Assembly: GCF_020166345.1 (NCBI RefSeq)
Contig: NZ_JAIUJS010000001.1
Span: forward strand, 186,001-250,000
Direction: 5' to 3'
Origin: Winogradskyella vincentii
GTDB lineage: Bacteria; Bacteroidota; Bacteroidia; Flavobacteriales; Flavobacteriaceae
DNA: 64,000 bases
Of this stretch, positions 1 to 9,134 are shown piece by piece; the first letter of the stretch is position 1; the number at the start of each line of letters is the position of its first letter. A program made the position numbers and the translations under genes. The notes beneath the pieces are model-generated. The model made no database searches. It worked only from the letters and a program-made list of their open reading frames with translations, and had not been told where the DNA came from.

Positions 1-495
1 GAAAAAGAAGTTCCGAAAATTGAAGATTCAATTATATCAGTTGATGTTAAGAATATTAAACCTGATGAGAAACTGAATATTGGAAAACCTTTAGAGTTTG
101 ACAAAACAGAAAGTCATTCATTTGCTGAATGGTTAAAAATTACAAGTTTCAAGCCAATTGTGAGATCCGAAGAGGAGCAACAACATCAAATTGAAACAAA
201 GGAATCTAAACCTCCCATTCAAAACAAATTAGATATAATAGACAAATTCATAAGCGAAAATCCAAAGATAAAACCAGTTGCACATCATCAACCAAAACCA
301 AAATTGGTTAATAATGATGAAGATATTTCTGATAGTTTAATGACAGAAACTCTAGCACGGATTTATTTAGAGCAAAAAAACTATGATAAAGCCATTCAAT
401 CTTACAAGATTTTAAGTTTGAAATATCCAGAAAAAAGTAGTTTCTTTGCAGACCAATTAAAATTAATAGTAGAATTAAAGGATAATAATATATAA
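1..495 (+). CDS. TPR-type hypothetical protein, 3' part
   Basis: The reading frame is open from the first base of the window to the TAA at 493-495, so this is the C-terminal 164 residues of a longer protein. The visible part is acidic and Lys/Glu-rich, probably disordered, with an FAEWL motif. It ends in one tetratricopeptide-like helix pair (residues about 115-150, with LARIYLEQKNYDKAIQSYKIL). It stops one base before secG, so the two are probably co-transcribed. The in-frame GTG at 160 is unlikely to be the start because coding continues upstream of it. The function is unknown; a TPR suggests protein-protein contacts. Confidence 0.75.
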   Translation, partial: EKEVPKIEDSIISVDVKNIKPDEKLNIGKPLEFDKTESHSFAEWLKITSFKPIVRSEEEQQHQIETKESKPPIQNKLDIIDKFISENPKIKPVAHHQPKPKLVNNDEDISDSLMTETLARIYLEQKNYDKAIQSYKILSLKYPEKSSFFADQLKLIVELKDNNI

Positions 496-496
496 A

Positions 497-847
497 ATGA
501 GTGCATTTACAATATTTCTAGTACTAATCGTAATCGTAGCGTTTCTGCTCGTGGTAGTAATTATGGTACAGAATCCTAAAGGAGGTGGTTTATCCTCTTC
601 TTTTGGAGGTGGTGGCACACAACAATTAGGTGGTGTTAAGAAAACAGGAGACTTTCTAGATAAAAGTACTTGGTTTTTGGCGACAGCGTTAATCGTGTTA
701 ATTTTAGCTTCAAACTTAACTATGGAGTCTAATACAACTTTGGAGTCTAAAGCGTTAGACACAACGGAAGATACTACACTTCCTCCATTGAATACAACAC
801 CAGCAACTGATGATACCTCTGGTGGTAGTGACACTACCAACGAGTAA
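497..847 (+). CDS. secG: SecG, preprotein translocase subunit
   Basis: This is the small auxiliary subunit of the SecYEG channel in the inner membrane. Two hydrophobic segments (residues about 3-23 and 53-73) flank the diagnostic loop with MVQNPKGGGLSSSFGG. The tail after residue 75 is unusually long and rich in Thr, Asp and Ser (116 aa in all), a low-complexity extension common in Bacteroidota SecG. The ATG at 497 lies one base after the stop of the TPR gene. A strong intrinsic terminator at 867-893 separates it from groES. The identification is secure. Confidence 0.93.
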   Translation: MSAFTIFLVLIVIVAFLLVVVIMVQNPKGGGLSSSFGGGGTQQLGGVKKTGDFLDKSTWFLATALIVLILASNLTMESNTTLESKALDTTEDTTLPPLNTTPATDDTSGGSDTTNE

Positions 848-866
848 TGCAACTATAAGAAAACAC

Positions 867-893
867 AAGCCAGCTCAATGAGCTGGCTTTTTT
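867..893 (+). terminator. Intrinsic terminator after secG
   Basis: A perfect 10-bp stem (AAGCCAGCTC / GAGCTGGCTT) with loop AAT is followed by a T-run at 888-893. It lies 20 bases after the secG stop codon. Confidence 0.9.
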
Positions 894-905
894 ATTACTG
901 CAAGT

Positions 906-936
906 TTGTCAGTCTAATTGTCTTGGCATAATTTTC
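906..936 (+). promoter_or_regulatory. Candidate groESL promoter (TTG-N20-TAatTTTC)
   Basis: A TTG at 906-908 and TAATTTTC at 929-936 are separated by 20 bases. This matches the Bacteroidota -33/-7 consensus (TTG, TAnnTTTG) with one mismatch. A perfect palindrome, AACGCT-AA-AGCGTT, follows at 941-954, where the early transcript or an operator would lie. Confidence 0.5.
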
Positions 937-988
937 GAATAACGCTAAAGCGTTAAAACAATAATTAATTAATAAAAACTTAAATAGA

Positions 989-1264
989 ATGAGCTTAAAC
1001 ATTAAACCTTTAGCAGACCGAGTTCTTGTAGAACCAATGGAAGCTGAAACAACTACAGCTTCTGGTATTATTATTCCTGATAATGCAAAAGAAAAGCCGC
1101 AAAAGGGAACTGTTGTTGCCGTTGGAAACGGTAAAAAAGACGAACCTTTAACTGTTAAGGTTGGTGACACTGTATTATATGGAAAGTATGGAGGAACCGA
1201 ACTTAAATTAGAAGGCAAAGACTATTTAATGATGCGCGAGAGTGACATCTTGGCAATTGTTTAA
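989..1264 (+). CDS. groES: GroES co-chaperonin (Hsp10)
   Basis: This is the seven-subunit lid of the GroEL folding chamber in the cytoplasm. The 91-aa product has the usual length and all the family blocks: [10 protein letters not shown] at the N terminus, the mobile loop around [19 protein letters not shown], the [14 protein letters not shown] strand and the C-terminal ESDILAI. It is 33 bases upstream of groEL, the standard bicistronic arrangement. No CIRCE element (the HrcA operator) is visible upstream; a different 14-base palindrome is present at 941-954. Confidence 0.97.
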   Translation: MSLNIKPLADRVLVEPMEAETTTASGIIIPDNAKEKPQKGTVVAVGNGKKDEPLTVKVGDTVLYGKYGGTELKLEGKDYLMMRESDILAIV

Positions 1265-1291
1265 TCTATTTACAAATCAATTAAAACTTAG

Positions 1292-2929
<1,638 letters not shown>

Positions 2930-2976
2930 TCAAGTGCCTCGACACACAGGCATTGACTAGAGTCAATAATAAATTA

Positions 2977-3006
2977 AAAGCCTTTGATGAGAATCAAGGG
3001 CTTTTT
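2977..3006 (+). terminator. Intrinsic terminator after groEL
   Basis: A 12-bp stem (AAAGCCTTTGAT / ATCAAGGGCTTT, one G-T wobble) with a four-base loop GAGA ends in a T-run at 3002-3006. Confidence 0.88.
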
Positions 3007-3058
3007 GCTGTTTCAATTTTATGGCTTGTTCACGTTTTAGTATTCAAAAAATAAATTG

Positions 3059-4207
3059 TTAGGTGGAGGCAGAAATTTCAATATGTGGATATTCACTTGA
3101 TCTATTTTGAAAAGAGGTAATTTTTGGATTTTGAATAATTCCATCTTTAATCTCAATAGCTCGTCGTATAGTTTCGCTTTGGTTCCATTTTTCAGGACCT
3201 CCCATTATTATGGGTAAGTAAGGAATAAGGTTATTAGATATTTCCCAGCTAGCCGCATTCCATAGATATGAAGGCGTATGGTCAACCGCATAATAAAATA
3301 ATTCTCCTGCCTTAAATATCGGTGTTTCAAAATTAGTAGGTTTAGCAAAAGAAAAACCCATACCTTCATCACAGCTAATATCTATAATTAGGCAACCCGG
3401 TTTAAGTCGATTATTTTGATCCTCAGGCACAAACATCAAAGGGTGATCTGTATCCTGAAGCATGCCATTCACAATAATATCTGCATCAATTAATTCTTCA
3501 ACAAACGGACGAGACTGATTATCGGGATGTAAAGCTTTAAGATTACCATTTTTATCTTCATCAATTTGATAATAATTAACTCCGGTCATTTGGTCAGCGA
3601 CCAGAAAATAATGACGTTGCGTTAATACAGTAATATCTTGTATCCCTCTTGCTTTTAATGCTCTTATGGCACCTCTGCTTACCGAACCAAAACTAATCAC
3701 AACTGCTTTACGATTTGGCCCATAGTTTCCATCGATTCCCATCAAGTTCATGGCATGATGTACACCTGCATATCCTGCTATTTCATTATTATGTTGAAAG
3801 ATATGCATTTGCCAATCTCCATGAGCTGACCACCGATGCATGGCTTCCCAGGCAATAAGTGTCAGCTTTTTATCAATCGCTATTTGTGTAATACGTCTTT
3901 GTTGTACACAGTGCGGCCAGCCCCAATGGATTGTCCCTTCTTTCATATCTTCAAAATCCTCTTGTACTGGTTTGGCTAATAATGCGACATCACAATGCTG
4001 AAAGAGCTCAGCCCTATTTAGAACACCAGCACTCATTTTAGTTAATTCGGAATCATTCATTCCAAAAGGCAAACCATAGCCCTCTTCAAAAAACAAATGG
4101 TCTCTAACCTCGTCATTTATCCAATCCAATTGATCAGGGTGAATTGGCACTCTTTTTTCTTGTTTTTTTCTCGAAGATCCGAAAACACAAACATTAAGTA
4201 AACTCAT
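3059..4207 (-). CDS. Alanine dehydrogenase / carboxyethylornithine synthase-like oxidoreductase
   Basis: The 382-aa product resembles the alanine dehydrogenase/pyridine nucleotide transhydrogenase fold. An N-terminal substrate domain has a KRVPIHPDQ motif, equivalent to the ENRVAL-type motif of alanine dehydrogenases. A central Rossmann segment reads VISFGSVSRGAIRALKARG. A conserved IDISCDEGMGF block and a C-terminal helix follow. N5-(carboxyethyl)ornithine synthases share this architecture and are the closest named alternative; the exact substrate cannot be read from sequence. I chose the ATG at 4207 (MSLLNVCVFG), because the extra 21 residues from 4270 look non-coding. It is a single-gene unit with no obvious partner. 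Confidence 0.55.
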   Translation of the reverse strand: MSLLNVCVFGSSRKKQEKRVPIHPDQLDWINDEVRDHLFFEEGYGLPFGMNDSELTKMSAGVLNRAELFQHCDVALLAKPVQEDFEDMKEGTIHWGWPHCVQQRRITQIAIDKKLTLIAWEAMHRWSAHGDWQMHIFQHNNEIAGYAGVHHAMNLMGIDGNYGPNRKAVVISFGSVSRGAIRALKARGIQDITVLTQRHYFLVADQMTGVNYYQIDEDKNGNLKALHPDNQSRPFVEELIDADIIVNGMLQDTDHPLMFVPEDQNNRLKPGCLIIDISCDEGMGFSFAKPTNFETPIFKAGELFYYAVDHTPSYLWNAASWEISNNLIPYLPIIMGGPEKWNQSETIRRAIEIKDGIIQNPKITSFQNRSSEYPHIEISAST

Positions 4208-4418
4208 ATGCTTATTGATTTTAAATTTTAGGATATGATAATCAAAATAAGTAATAACCGAATATGACAATCTACTTGTCAGTGATATATTAAAGATAAG
4301 AAAATCAAAGGCATCCTAAGATATTTATATTTAATAATTTATACGAATCTGTTTTAATATTATAAATAAAACGACAAAGAAGTTCACTTGAGACTTTTAC
4401 AGCATATAAGTACTTTAT

Positions 4419-4445
4419 AAAAAAAGCCTGAATTTAAATTCAGGC
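4419..4445 (-). terminator. Intrinsic terminator of the metal-uptake operon
   Basis: A perfect 20-base palindrome (GCCTGAATTT / AAATTCAGGC, 4426-4445) is followed on the minus strand by seven T. It lies just past the HMA gene stop codon and closes the HYC_CC_PP / TonB receptor / HMA unit. Confidence 0.88.
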
Positions 4446-4452
4446 ATTTTAC

Positions 4453-4824
4453 TTAATTTCCATTTCCATTCTCACTTTCATGGTCTTTTACCACATCTTT
4501 GTCTCTGTATTTACAACATGGGTGAACTGAATTGTAGGCCTCTTCTGTTGCTTTAATTTCTTTGGTATCGTGTCCTACGTCAGCTAATTTTTGTGCAATT
4601 GTTTTAAGATTCGTTTTACGCTCGTCATAAATAAGTTTAAGCTCGTGCGTATCTACACTCCAAACAGCAGATTTAACTCCTTTTGTTCTAATTGCAGCTT
4701 TTTCGATTCGTTCTTTACACATCATGCAAACGCCATCTACTTCCATACTTGCCTTTGCATTTTTATTTTGAGAAAAAGCAATCATTCCAAAACAAAGGGC
4801 TAATAGAGTTATTATATTTTTCAT
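4453..4824 (-). CDS. Secreted HMA-domain metal-binding protein
   Basis: The 123-aa protein has a signal peptide (about residues 1-18) and one heavy-metal-associated domain. Its metal site CMMC has Cys33 and Cys36, followed by the typical KERIEKAAIRTKGVKSA helix. A second Cys pair (Cys103-Cys104, HPCCKYRD) lies after the domain. This is a periplasmic form of the copper-chaperone fold. It is last in a minus-strand unit after a TonB receptor (21-base gap) and a Cys-rich HYC_CC_PP protein, so a role in handing on imported metal, most likely copper, is a reasonable inference. Confidence 0.8.
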   Translation of the reverse strand: MKNIITLLALCFGMIAFSQNKNAKASMEVDGVCMMCKERIEKAAIRTKGVKSAVWSVDTHELKLIYDERKTNLKTIAQKLADVGHDTKEIKATEEAYNSVHPCCKYRDKDVVKDHESENGNGN

Positions 4825-4845
4825 GTTATTAATTTTTAAATTTTC

Positions 4846-7083
4846 TTAATTCATTTTAAATCTAAGTCCTGCATAATACATGCTTCCAAAAATAGGACCA
4901 TACACAAAGTTACTATCAAAATTTGAACCAAATGGGTTATCTGGGCTAATAATTGGGTTAGACTGTCTCACATTTGTTACATTTTCTCCTCCAACATAAA
5001 TTTCAAAACTTGGCGAAAACACCTTAGTCATTTGTAGATTTAAAGTTCCAATTGTAGGTGAATATTCATCTAACTGAAATTCAGGTGCACTTTGTTCAGT
5101 GTTAGGGAAACGCTGTTTGCTCAACCAGTTATACGTTGCATCGAATTTCCATTGGGATCCATTTGTGGTCAACTCCGTTTCGTAAGATGCATTTGCAAAT
5201 AGACGATGTTTAGGGATCAGCGGATTATCTAACCTACCACTTAAATAATCTGTTTGAATATCATAAAACTTATAAGCCATGCGCAAATCAAAATTTTCGA
5301 AGGCATTATAATTAAACTCTAACTGAAAACTATTTGCAAAACTTTCACCTTCTAGATTGTAAAAATTTATTTCAAATGGATTTTCCCAATCAGTTATAAC
5401 CTGATTTTCAAAATCCGTTCTATAAAAATCTAGCGTAATATCCGCTTTTCTCTCAAAAAGATTAAATCCTTGTAAATAGCTAAAACCATAATTCCATGCA
5501 ATCTCCGGATCTAAACCGTAAATCTTCCCTCCTGTTCCAAGAATATTAATCTGCCTAGAACTAGAGAACATATTTTGAGTCTCAGCAAAAATATTGGCAC
5601 TTTTTATACCTCTACCAATTGAAGCCCTAAATGCAGATTTTTCCCAAGGTGTATACCTAACATGTAATCTTGGTGTTATAAAAAATCCAAATCTATTATG
5701 TTGGTCTGCTCTAATACCAGCAGTTAATGTCAACTTATCTAAATCATCATAAGAATATTCAAAGAAGCCTCCAAACGAGTTCTCCGTACGTTCATAATTA
5801 TCGGTATTGACCAACTCATCATAATTATCGTAGGTGAAACTTAGTCCAGTTTTAATTTTATGCCTTGAATCTGTGATAATACTGTTATATACCAAATTTG
5901 AATAAAAACTCGTATGCTGTATATCATATACATTTAACCCAAAATAAGATTCTTGATTGTGCTGACTAAATGCTGTCTGAAACCCTAAACTCTGATATGG
6001 GATTTCAGGATTAACGTAACCAAGTTTGGTAGTTACCTCAAATCGTTCTGTATCTATTTCGCTTCCCCAAAAATTTGTAGTACCCTTGTCACGTTCTGGA
6101 TCAAAATCAATTTGTCCAGACTGAGTATTATCATTCAGATATCTAAGATTAATAAAACTGACTACACCTTTTTCTGGATTAGTGTACTGCCACCTATTCA
6201 TGATATTAATTTGTTCTTTTAAAGGGACATCTAAAAAAGAATCATCATTTCTATCAAACTTTTGATTTCGGAGATTACCGTGGATATATAATCCACTACT
6301 CCATTTATCGGATACTTTTTTATTAATGTGTGTATTTAATTCTAGTCGTCCATTAATCCCTGCATACGCATTTACAAACAACTTGTTGTCAGTAATTGGT
6401 TTTACAAGTTCTGCATTAATTTGGCCTGCAATACTTTCAAAACCGTTCACCACACTTCCTGCACCTTTGGTAATCTGTATACTCTCAACCCAAGTTCCTG
6501 GTATAAAACTTAATCCGTATGCTTGAGAAGCTCCTCGAATTGCTGGGATATTTTCTGTTGCAATTAAAATATATGGAGAATTCAGTCCTAACATTTTTAT
6601 CTGCTTAGTACCTGTAACCGCATCGGCAAAATTGACATCAATTGATGGGTTGGTTTCAAAACTTTCTGAGAGATTACAGCATGCCGCTTTTAATAATTCC
6701 TCACTACTAACCGTGAACGTGTTAGTAGCTTTTAAGTAGGACTTTGTAGTGGCTTGTTTTCGTGATGTCACGGTTACTGCATCTAATTCATCCGATGATT
6801 GTAACACGTGCTTTATATATCTGTTCTCACTGACAATTACGGTATCAGTTTTAAAGCCAACATAACTTATTACAAGTTTGTTATAGGAAAACTTATATGG
6901 CAATGAAAATGTTCCATCTTCAGCCGTAACTGCACCTACTGTTGAGTTGAGCCAGAATACATTAGCTCCTTGTAATGGTACTTCTTTAGAACTACTGTTT
7001 TCTAAAACAACACCTTTTAATTGTTCTTGGGAATAACATATAAACCCAATAATTATAAATAAAATGTATAAATATTTTTTCAT
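4846..7083 (-). CDS. TonB-dependent outer-membrane receptor
   Basis: The protein is 745 aa. It has a signal peptide (about 1-19), then a CarboxypepD_reg-like domain (about 22-95, LKGVVLENSS to LDAVTV), then a plug domain (about 110-225) and a 22-strand-type barrel ending in an aromatic strand (MYYAGLRFKMN). An unusual Cys pair, KAACCNLSESFETNPS, sits at the start of the plug, a feature seen in receptors linked to copper or other soft metals. Both flanking genes encode Cys-rich or metal-binding exported proteins, which supports metal or metallophore import. The substrate itself is inferred. Confidence 0.85.
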   Translation of the reverse strand: MKKYLYILFIIIGFICYSQEQLKGVVLENSSSKEVPLQGANVFWLNSTVGAVTAEDGTFSLPYKFSYNKLVISYVGFKTDTVIVSENRYIKHVLQSSDELDAVTVTSRKQATTKSYLKATNTFTVSSEELLKAACCNLSESFETNPSIDVNFADAVTGTKQIKMLGLNSPYILIATENIPAIRGASQAYGLSFIPGTWVESIQITKGAGSVVNGFESIAGQINAELVKPITDNKLFVNAYAGINGRLELNTHINKKVSDKWSSGLYIHGNLRNQKFDRNDDSFLDVPLKEQINIMNRWQYTNPEKGVVSFINLRYLNDNTQSGQIDFDPERDKGTTNFWGSEIDTERFEVTTKLGYVNPEIPYQSLGFQTAFSQHNQESYFGLNVYDIQHTSFYSNLVYNSIITDSRHKIKTGLSFTYDNYDELVNTDNYERTENSFGGFFEYSYDDLDKLTLTAGIRADQHNRFGFFITPRLHVRYTPWEKSAFRASIGRGIKSANIFAETQNMFSSSRQINILGTGGKIYGLDPEIAWNYGFSYLQGFNLFERKADITLDFYRTDFENQVITDWENPFEINFYNLEGESFANSFQLEFNYNAFENFDLRMAYKFYDIQTDYLSGRLDNPLIPKHRLFANASYETELTTNGSQWKFDATYNWLSKQRFPNTEQSAPEFQLDEYSPTIGTLNLQMTKVFSPSFEIYVGGENVTNVRQSNPIISPDNPFGSNFDSNFVYGPIFGSMYYAGLRFKMN

Positions 7084-7151
7084 GATTTAATTATAGAAAT
7101 AACGTTTGCACAATTCAGTGCTCTCTTAATTTTTGAGTTGTTACTTCTTAA

Positions 7152-7559
7152 TCAAATGAGATAAGTTTCATCTAAAACATGTATGTCTTTGATGATTTTG
7201 GGAGGTTTGTAATACTTGTGCGGTATTATTGGTTTTGCTACCGTCTCAAACAGAAACGTATAACTAAGGACATAAGACACTAAAGTAGTACATGTATCTT
7301 TTTCAATAGATTGAAAGTCTTTAACGCTCAGTTCATCCTGACCTTCAATTATATCTACGATATCCTTGCAACAGGGTTTTTTAACATAACTAATATCTTC
7401 AGCATCTATACCACCACATTTTTTTGCTTCGCTAAAAATTGCAGTATCAACTAAATGATTACCACAATAGTGTTTCTCAACAGTGAATGATAATGTTGAA
7501 AAGAGCACTAAAAATGCCAGGAACAAAGAAAAGGTCTTATGTAAAACTGTTGCTTTCAC
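7152..7559 (-). CDS. HYC_CC_PP family exported protein
   Basis: The 135-aa protein has a signal-anchor N terminus (about 8-26) and the three signatures naming the family: HYC at 30-32, CC at 63-64 and a Lys-Pro-Pro at 118-120. Cys48 and Cys90 are additional. It is the first gene of the presumed metal-uptake unit, 68 bases before the TonB receptor. The only usable start is GTG at 7559: an in-frame TAG lies four codons upstream, and the nearby ATG is out of frame and runs straight into a stop. A perfect -7 box ends four bases before this GTG, so the mRNA is probably leaderless. Biochemical function is unknown; metal binding is inferred from Cys content and neighbours. Confidence 0.75.
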   Translation of the reverse strand: MKATVLHKTFSLFLAFLVLFSTLSFTVEKHYCGNHLVDTAIFSEAKKCGGIDAEDISYVKKPCCKDIVDIIEGQDELSVKDFQSIEKDTCTTLVSYVLSYTFLFETVAKPIIPHKYYKPPKIIKDIHVLDETYLI

Positions 7560-7563
7560 ATTG

Positions 7564-7571
7564 CAAACCTA
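7564..7571 (-). promoter_or_regulatory. -7 box (TAGGTTTG) abutting the GTG start
   Basis: On the minus strand TAGGTTTG is followed by CAAT and then the GTG start codon of the HYC_CC_PP gene. With the usual few bases between the box and +1, transcription would begin at or next to the start codon. No TTG is seen at the expected upstream spacing. Confidence 0.5.
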
Positions 7572-7610
7572 CAAAATAAATTAAAAGGTGAGATGAGTTT
7601 TATATTAGTC

Positions 7611-8039
7611 TTAACGATTCAATTTATAGTAATAAAACGCTGGCAACAGAAGTAATAACAACAATGGCTGAATTAAAAATCGTCTAATATTGAAAAACAA
7701 ATAATAATCTTCTTGCTTTGGATTAATTACAAAATATAAAAATGGTATCATTAAAGCGATGTACGCTAGTGTATAAATAAGTGTACTAAACTTTAAAATG
7801 CCCTTATCCTTAAAGATCACAAATAGTATTGCTAATGAAACTATGGTATTTAATAGATATCTCAAACTCGTAAAAAACACCAGTTTTGCGACTTCACGAC
7901 GTGGACTATCCATATACAAATAATCATTTTCAAAAAAGGAAAGGTATGGGTCATAAAATAAAACATCCTCAAAAGCACGTATTAAAACGAGCATCAAAAA
8001 AAGCACAAACAAGATGATATATTTCACAACTCTAGGCAT
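7611..8039 (-). CDS. Exosortase F system-associated membrane protein
   Basis: This is a small integral membrane protein (142 aa from the chosen start) with about four hydrophobic helices, separated by a loop containing DPYLSFFENDYL. It is the conserved partner found next to exosortase F in flavobacteria; its role is unknown. The start ATG at 8039 overlaps the xrtF stop codon region, the usual sign of translational coupling. An alternative ATG at 8060 would add seven residues and lengthen the overlap. Confidence 0.75.
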   Translation of the reverse strand: MPRVVKYIILFVLFLMLVLIRAFEDVLFYDPYLSFFENDYLYMDSPRREVAKLVFFTSLRYLLNTIVSLAILFVIFKDKGILKFSTLIYTLAYIALMIPFLYFVINPKQEDYYLFFNIRRFLIQPLLLLLLLPAFYYYKLNR

Positions 8040-8586
8040 TGACTTTTTTCTTTTTTGCAAATCTATTAACCCAAATCATCCATAGAATAAATACTGTTCC
8101 ATAAATGACAAGTGGAAAAATAACAGTGTGTAAAATTTCTCTTCGCCAAGGATAATGATATAAACCGGCAGACAAGATGACAATTCTTATGAGGTTAAAA
8201 GCATATATAATTATACTCCCAACCAAACAATACAAAAATGTTGTTTTAAAATTATCCGCAAACGCGATTACAAAAGATAAAAACAGAATTATAATACTTA
8301 TGGCATTGCAACCTTCAATAATTCGTGCTACAAACTTTCCGTTAATTACAACTTTCATTGAAGGTTCAGTTTCATGAGGAAGGACTAAAGCATCATAACC
8401 AATTCCATCTAGTAAGTTTTCGGTTTGATTTGCCACTAAATGTGTCGCATAGTCAGGATAATACAATGAACCGTCAGAATTACTGAGATATATTTTATAC
8501 CCCATTGTAAGAACTGTATAAACTAATACAAAGGTTAGTATAAAACGTATTACAAGTTTATATTTAATTAAAATTGATCTCAACAA
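8032..8586 (-). CDS. xrtF: Exosortase family protein XrtF
   Basis: This is a multi-pass membrane transpeptidase-like enzyme of the exosortase/archaeosortase superfamily (184 aa). The catalytic triad is visible: Cys93 in IIEGCNAISI, Arg134 in FNLIRIVIL and His153 in ILHTVIFP. Exosortases cleave C-terminal sorting signals of exported proteins and are often tied to exopolysaccharide or surface display. No gene in this window has a clear sorting tail, so the substrate lies elsewhere. The start must be TTG (8586 or the next codon, 8583), because an in-frame TAA precedes it directly. Confidence 0.85.
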   Translation of the reverse strand: MLRSILIKYKLVIRFILTFVLVYTVLTMGYKIYLSNSDGSLYYPDYATHLVANQTENLLDGIGYDALVLPHETEPSMKVVINGKFVARIIEGCNAISIIILFLSFVIAFADNFKTTFLYCLVGSIIIYAFNLIRIVILSAGLYHYPWRREILHTVIFPLVIYGTVFILWMIWVNRFAKKKKVNA

Positions 8587-8674
8587 TTAGCTGTGTTAGT
8601 TTGTTGTTAAATTTATAAAAACAGTATTTCAAAATAGTGCATTTTGAATACTTTTACCAAAAGTTTTTCATCTT

Positions 8675-9133
8675 ATGAACCTTATAGAATTAAAACCAGA
8701 AGTAAAATCAATAATAAATCAATCGGAAATTACCCTAGATAAACGATTACATAAGATTTGTGAATTACTAGAATCTAATGTTGACCATTATAATTGGGTT
8801 GGTTTTTATTTTAAAAATGGTGACAAAGAAGAATTGAAATTAGGACCCTATGTTGGTGAACCAACCGATCATACAATTATTCCTTTTGGTAAAGGTATTT
8901 GTGGACAAGTTGCCGTAAGCAATCAGAATTTTGTTGTTCCAGACGTTTCAGCGCAAGATAATTACATTGCCTGCAGTATTACAGTTAAGGCCGAGATTGT
9001 AGTACCAATTTTTGTGAATGGTGAAAACATAGGTCAAATAGATATAGATTCTAATACTCCTGATCCTTTTACTGAAGCTGACGAACGCTTCCTTGAATTT
9101 GTTTGTGAAGAGGTTTCACATATTTTGGCTTAA
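8675..9133 (+). CDS. GAF-domain protein, free methionine-R-sulfoxide reductase-like
   Basis: This single-domain GAF protein (152 aa) belongs to the fRMsr/YebR type, which reduces free methionine-R-sulfoxide in the cytoplasm. Family blocks are clear: NWVGFYF near residue 40, PFGKGICGQVA with Cys76, VVPDVSAQDNYIAC with Cys100, and EIVVPIF with the closing DIDSNTPDPFTEAD. The two cysteines fit the positions of a resolving and a catalytic Cys in fRMsr; a third Cys found in some members is absent. It stands alone between the divergently read xrtF and the convergent permease gene. Confidence 0.75.
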   Translation: MNLIELKPEVKSIINQSEITLDKRLHKICELLESNVDHYNWVGFYFKNGDKEELKLGPYVGEPTDHTIIPFGKGICGQVAVSNQNFVVPDVSAQDNYIACSITVKAEIVVPIFVNGENIGQIDIDSNTPDPFTEADERFLEFVCEEVSHILA

Positions 9134-9134
9134 A

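Noticed and set aside
475..852. Antisense frame covering secG
   Set aside because: Low-complexity Ser/Val/Pro composition mirrors the Gly/Thr-rich SecG sequence; secG has clear family motifs and a terminator.
923..938. Sigma-54-like TTGGCATAATTTTCGA upstream of groES
   Set aside because: The -12 position reads GA instead of GC; the housekeeping TTG-N20-TAatTTTC reading fits better.
900..988. CIRCE element expected for groESL
   Set aside because: Neither TTAGCACTC nor its complement is present; only an unrelated short palindrome is found.
4208..4418. Possible small gene in the gap between the dehydrogenase and the metal operon
   Set aside because: AT-rich, no frame with sensible composition or start; only the operon terminator is supported.
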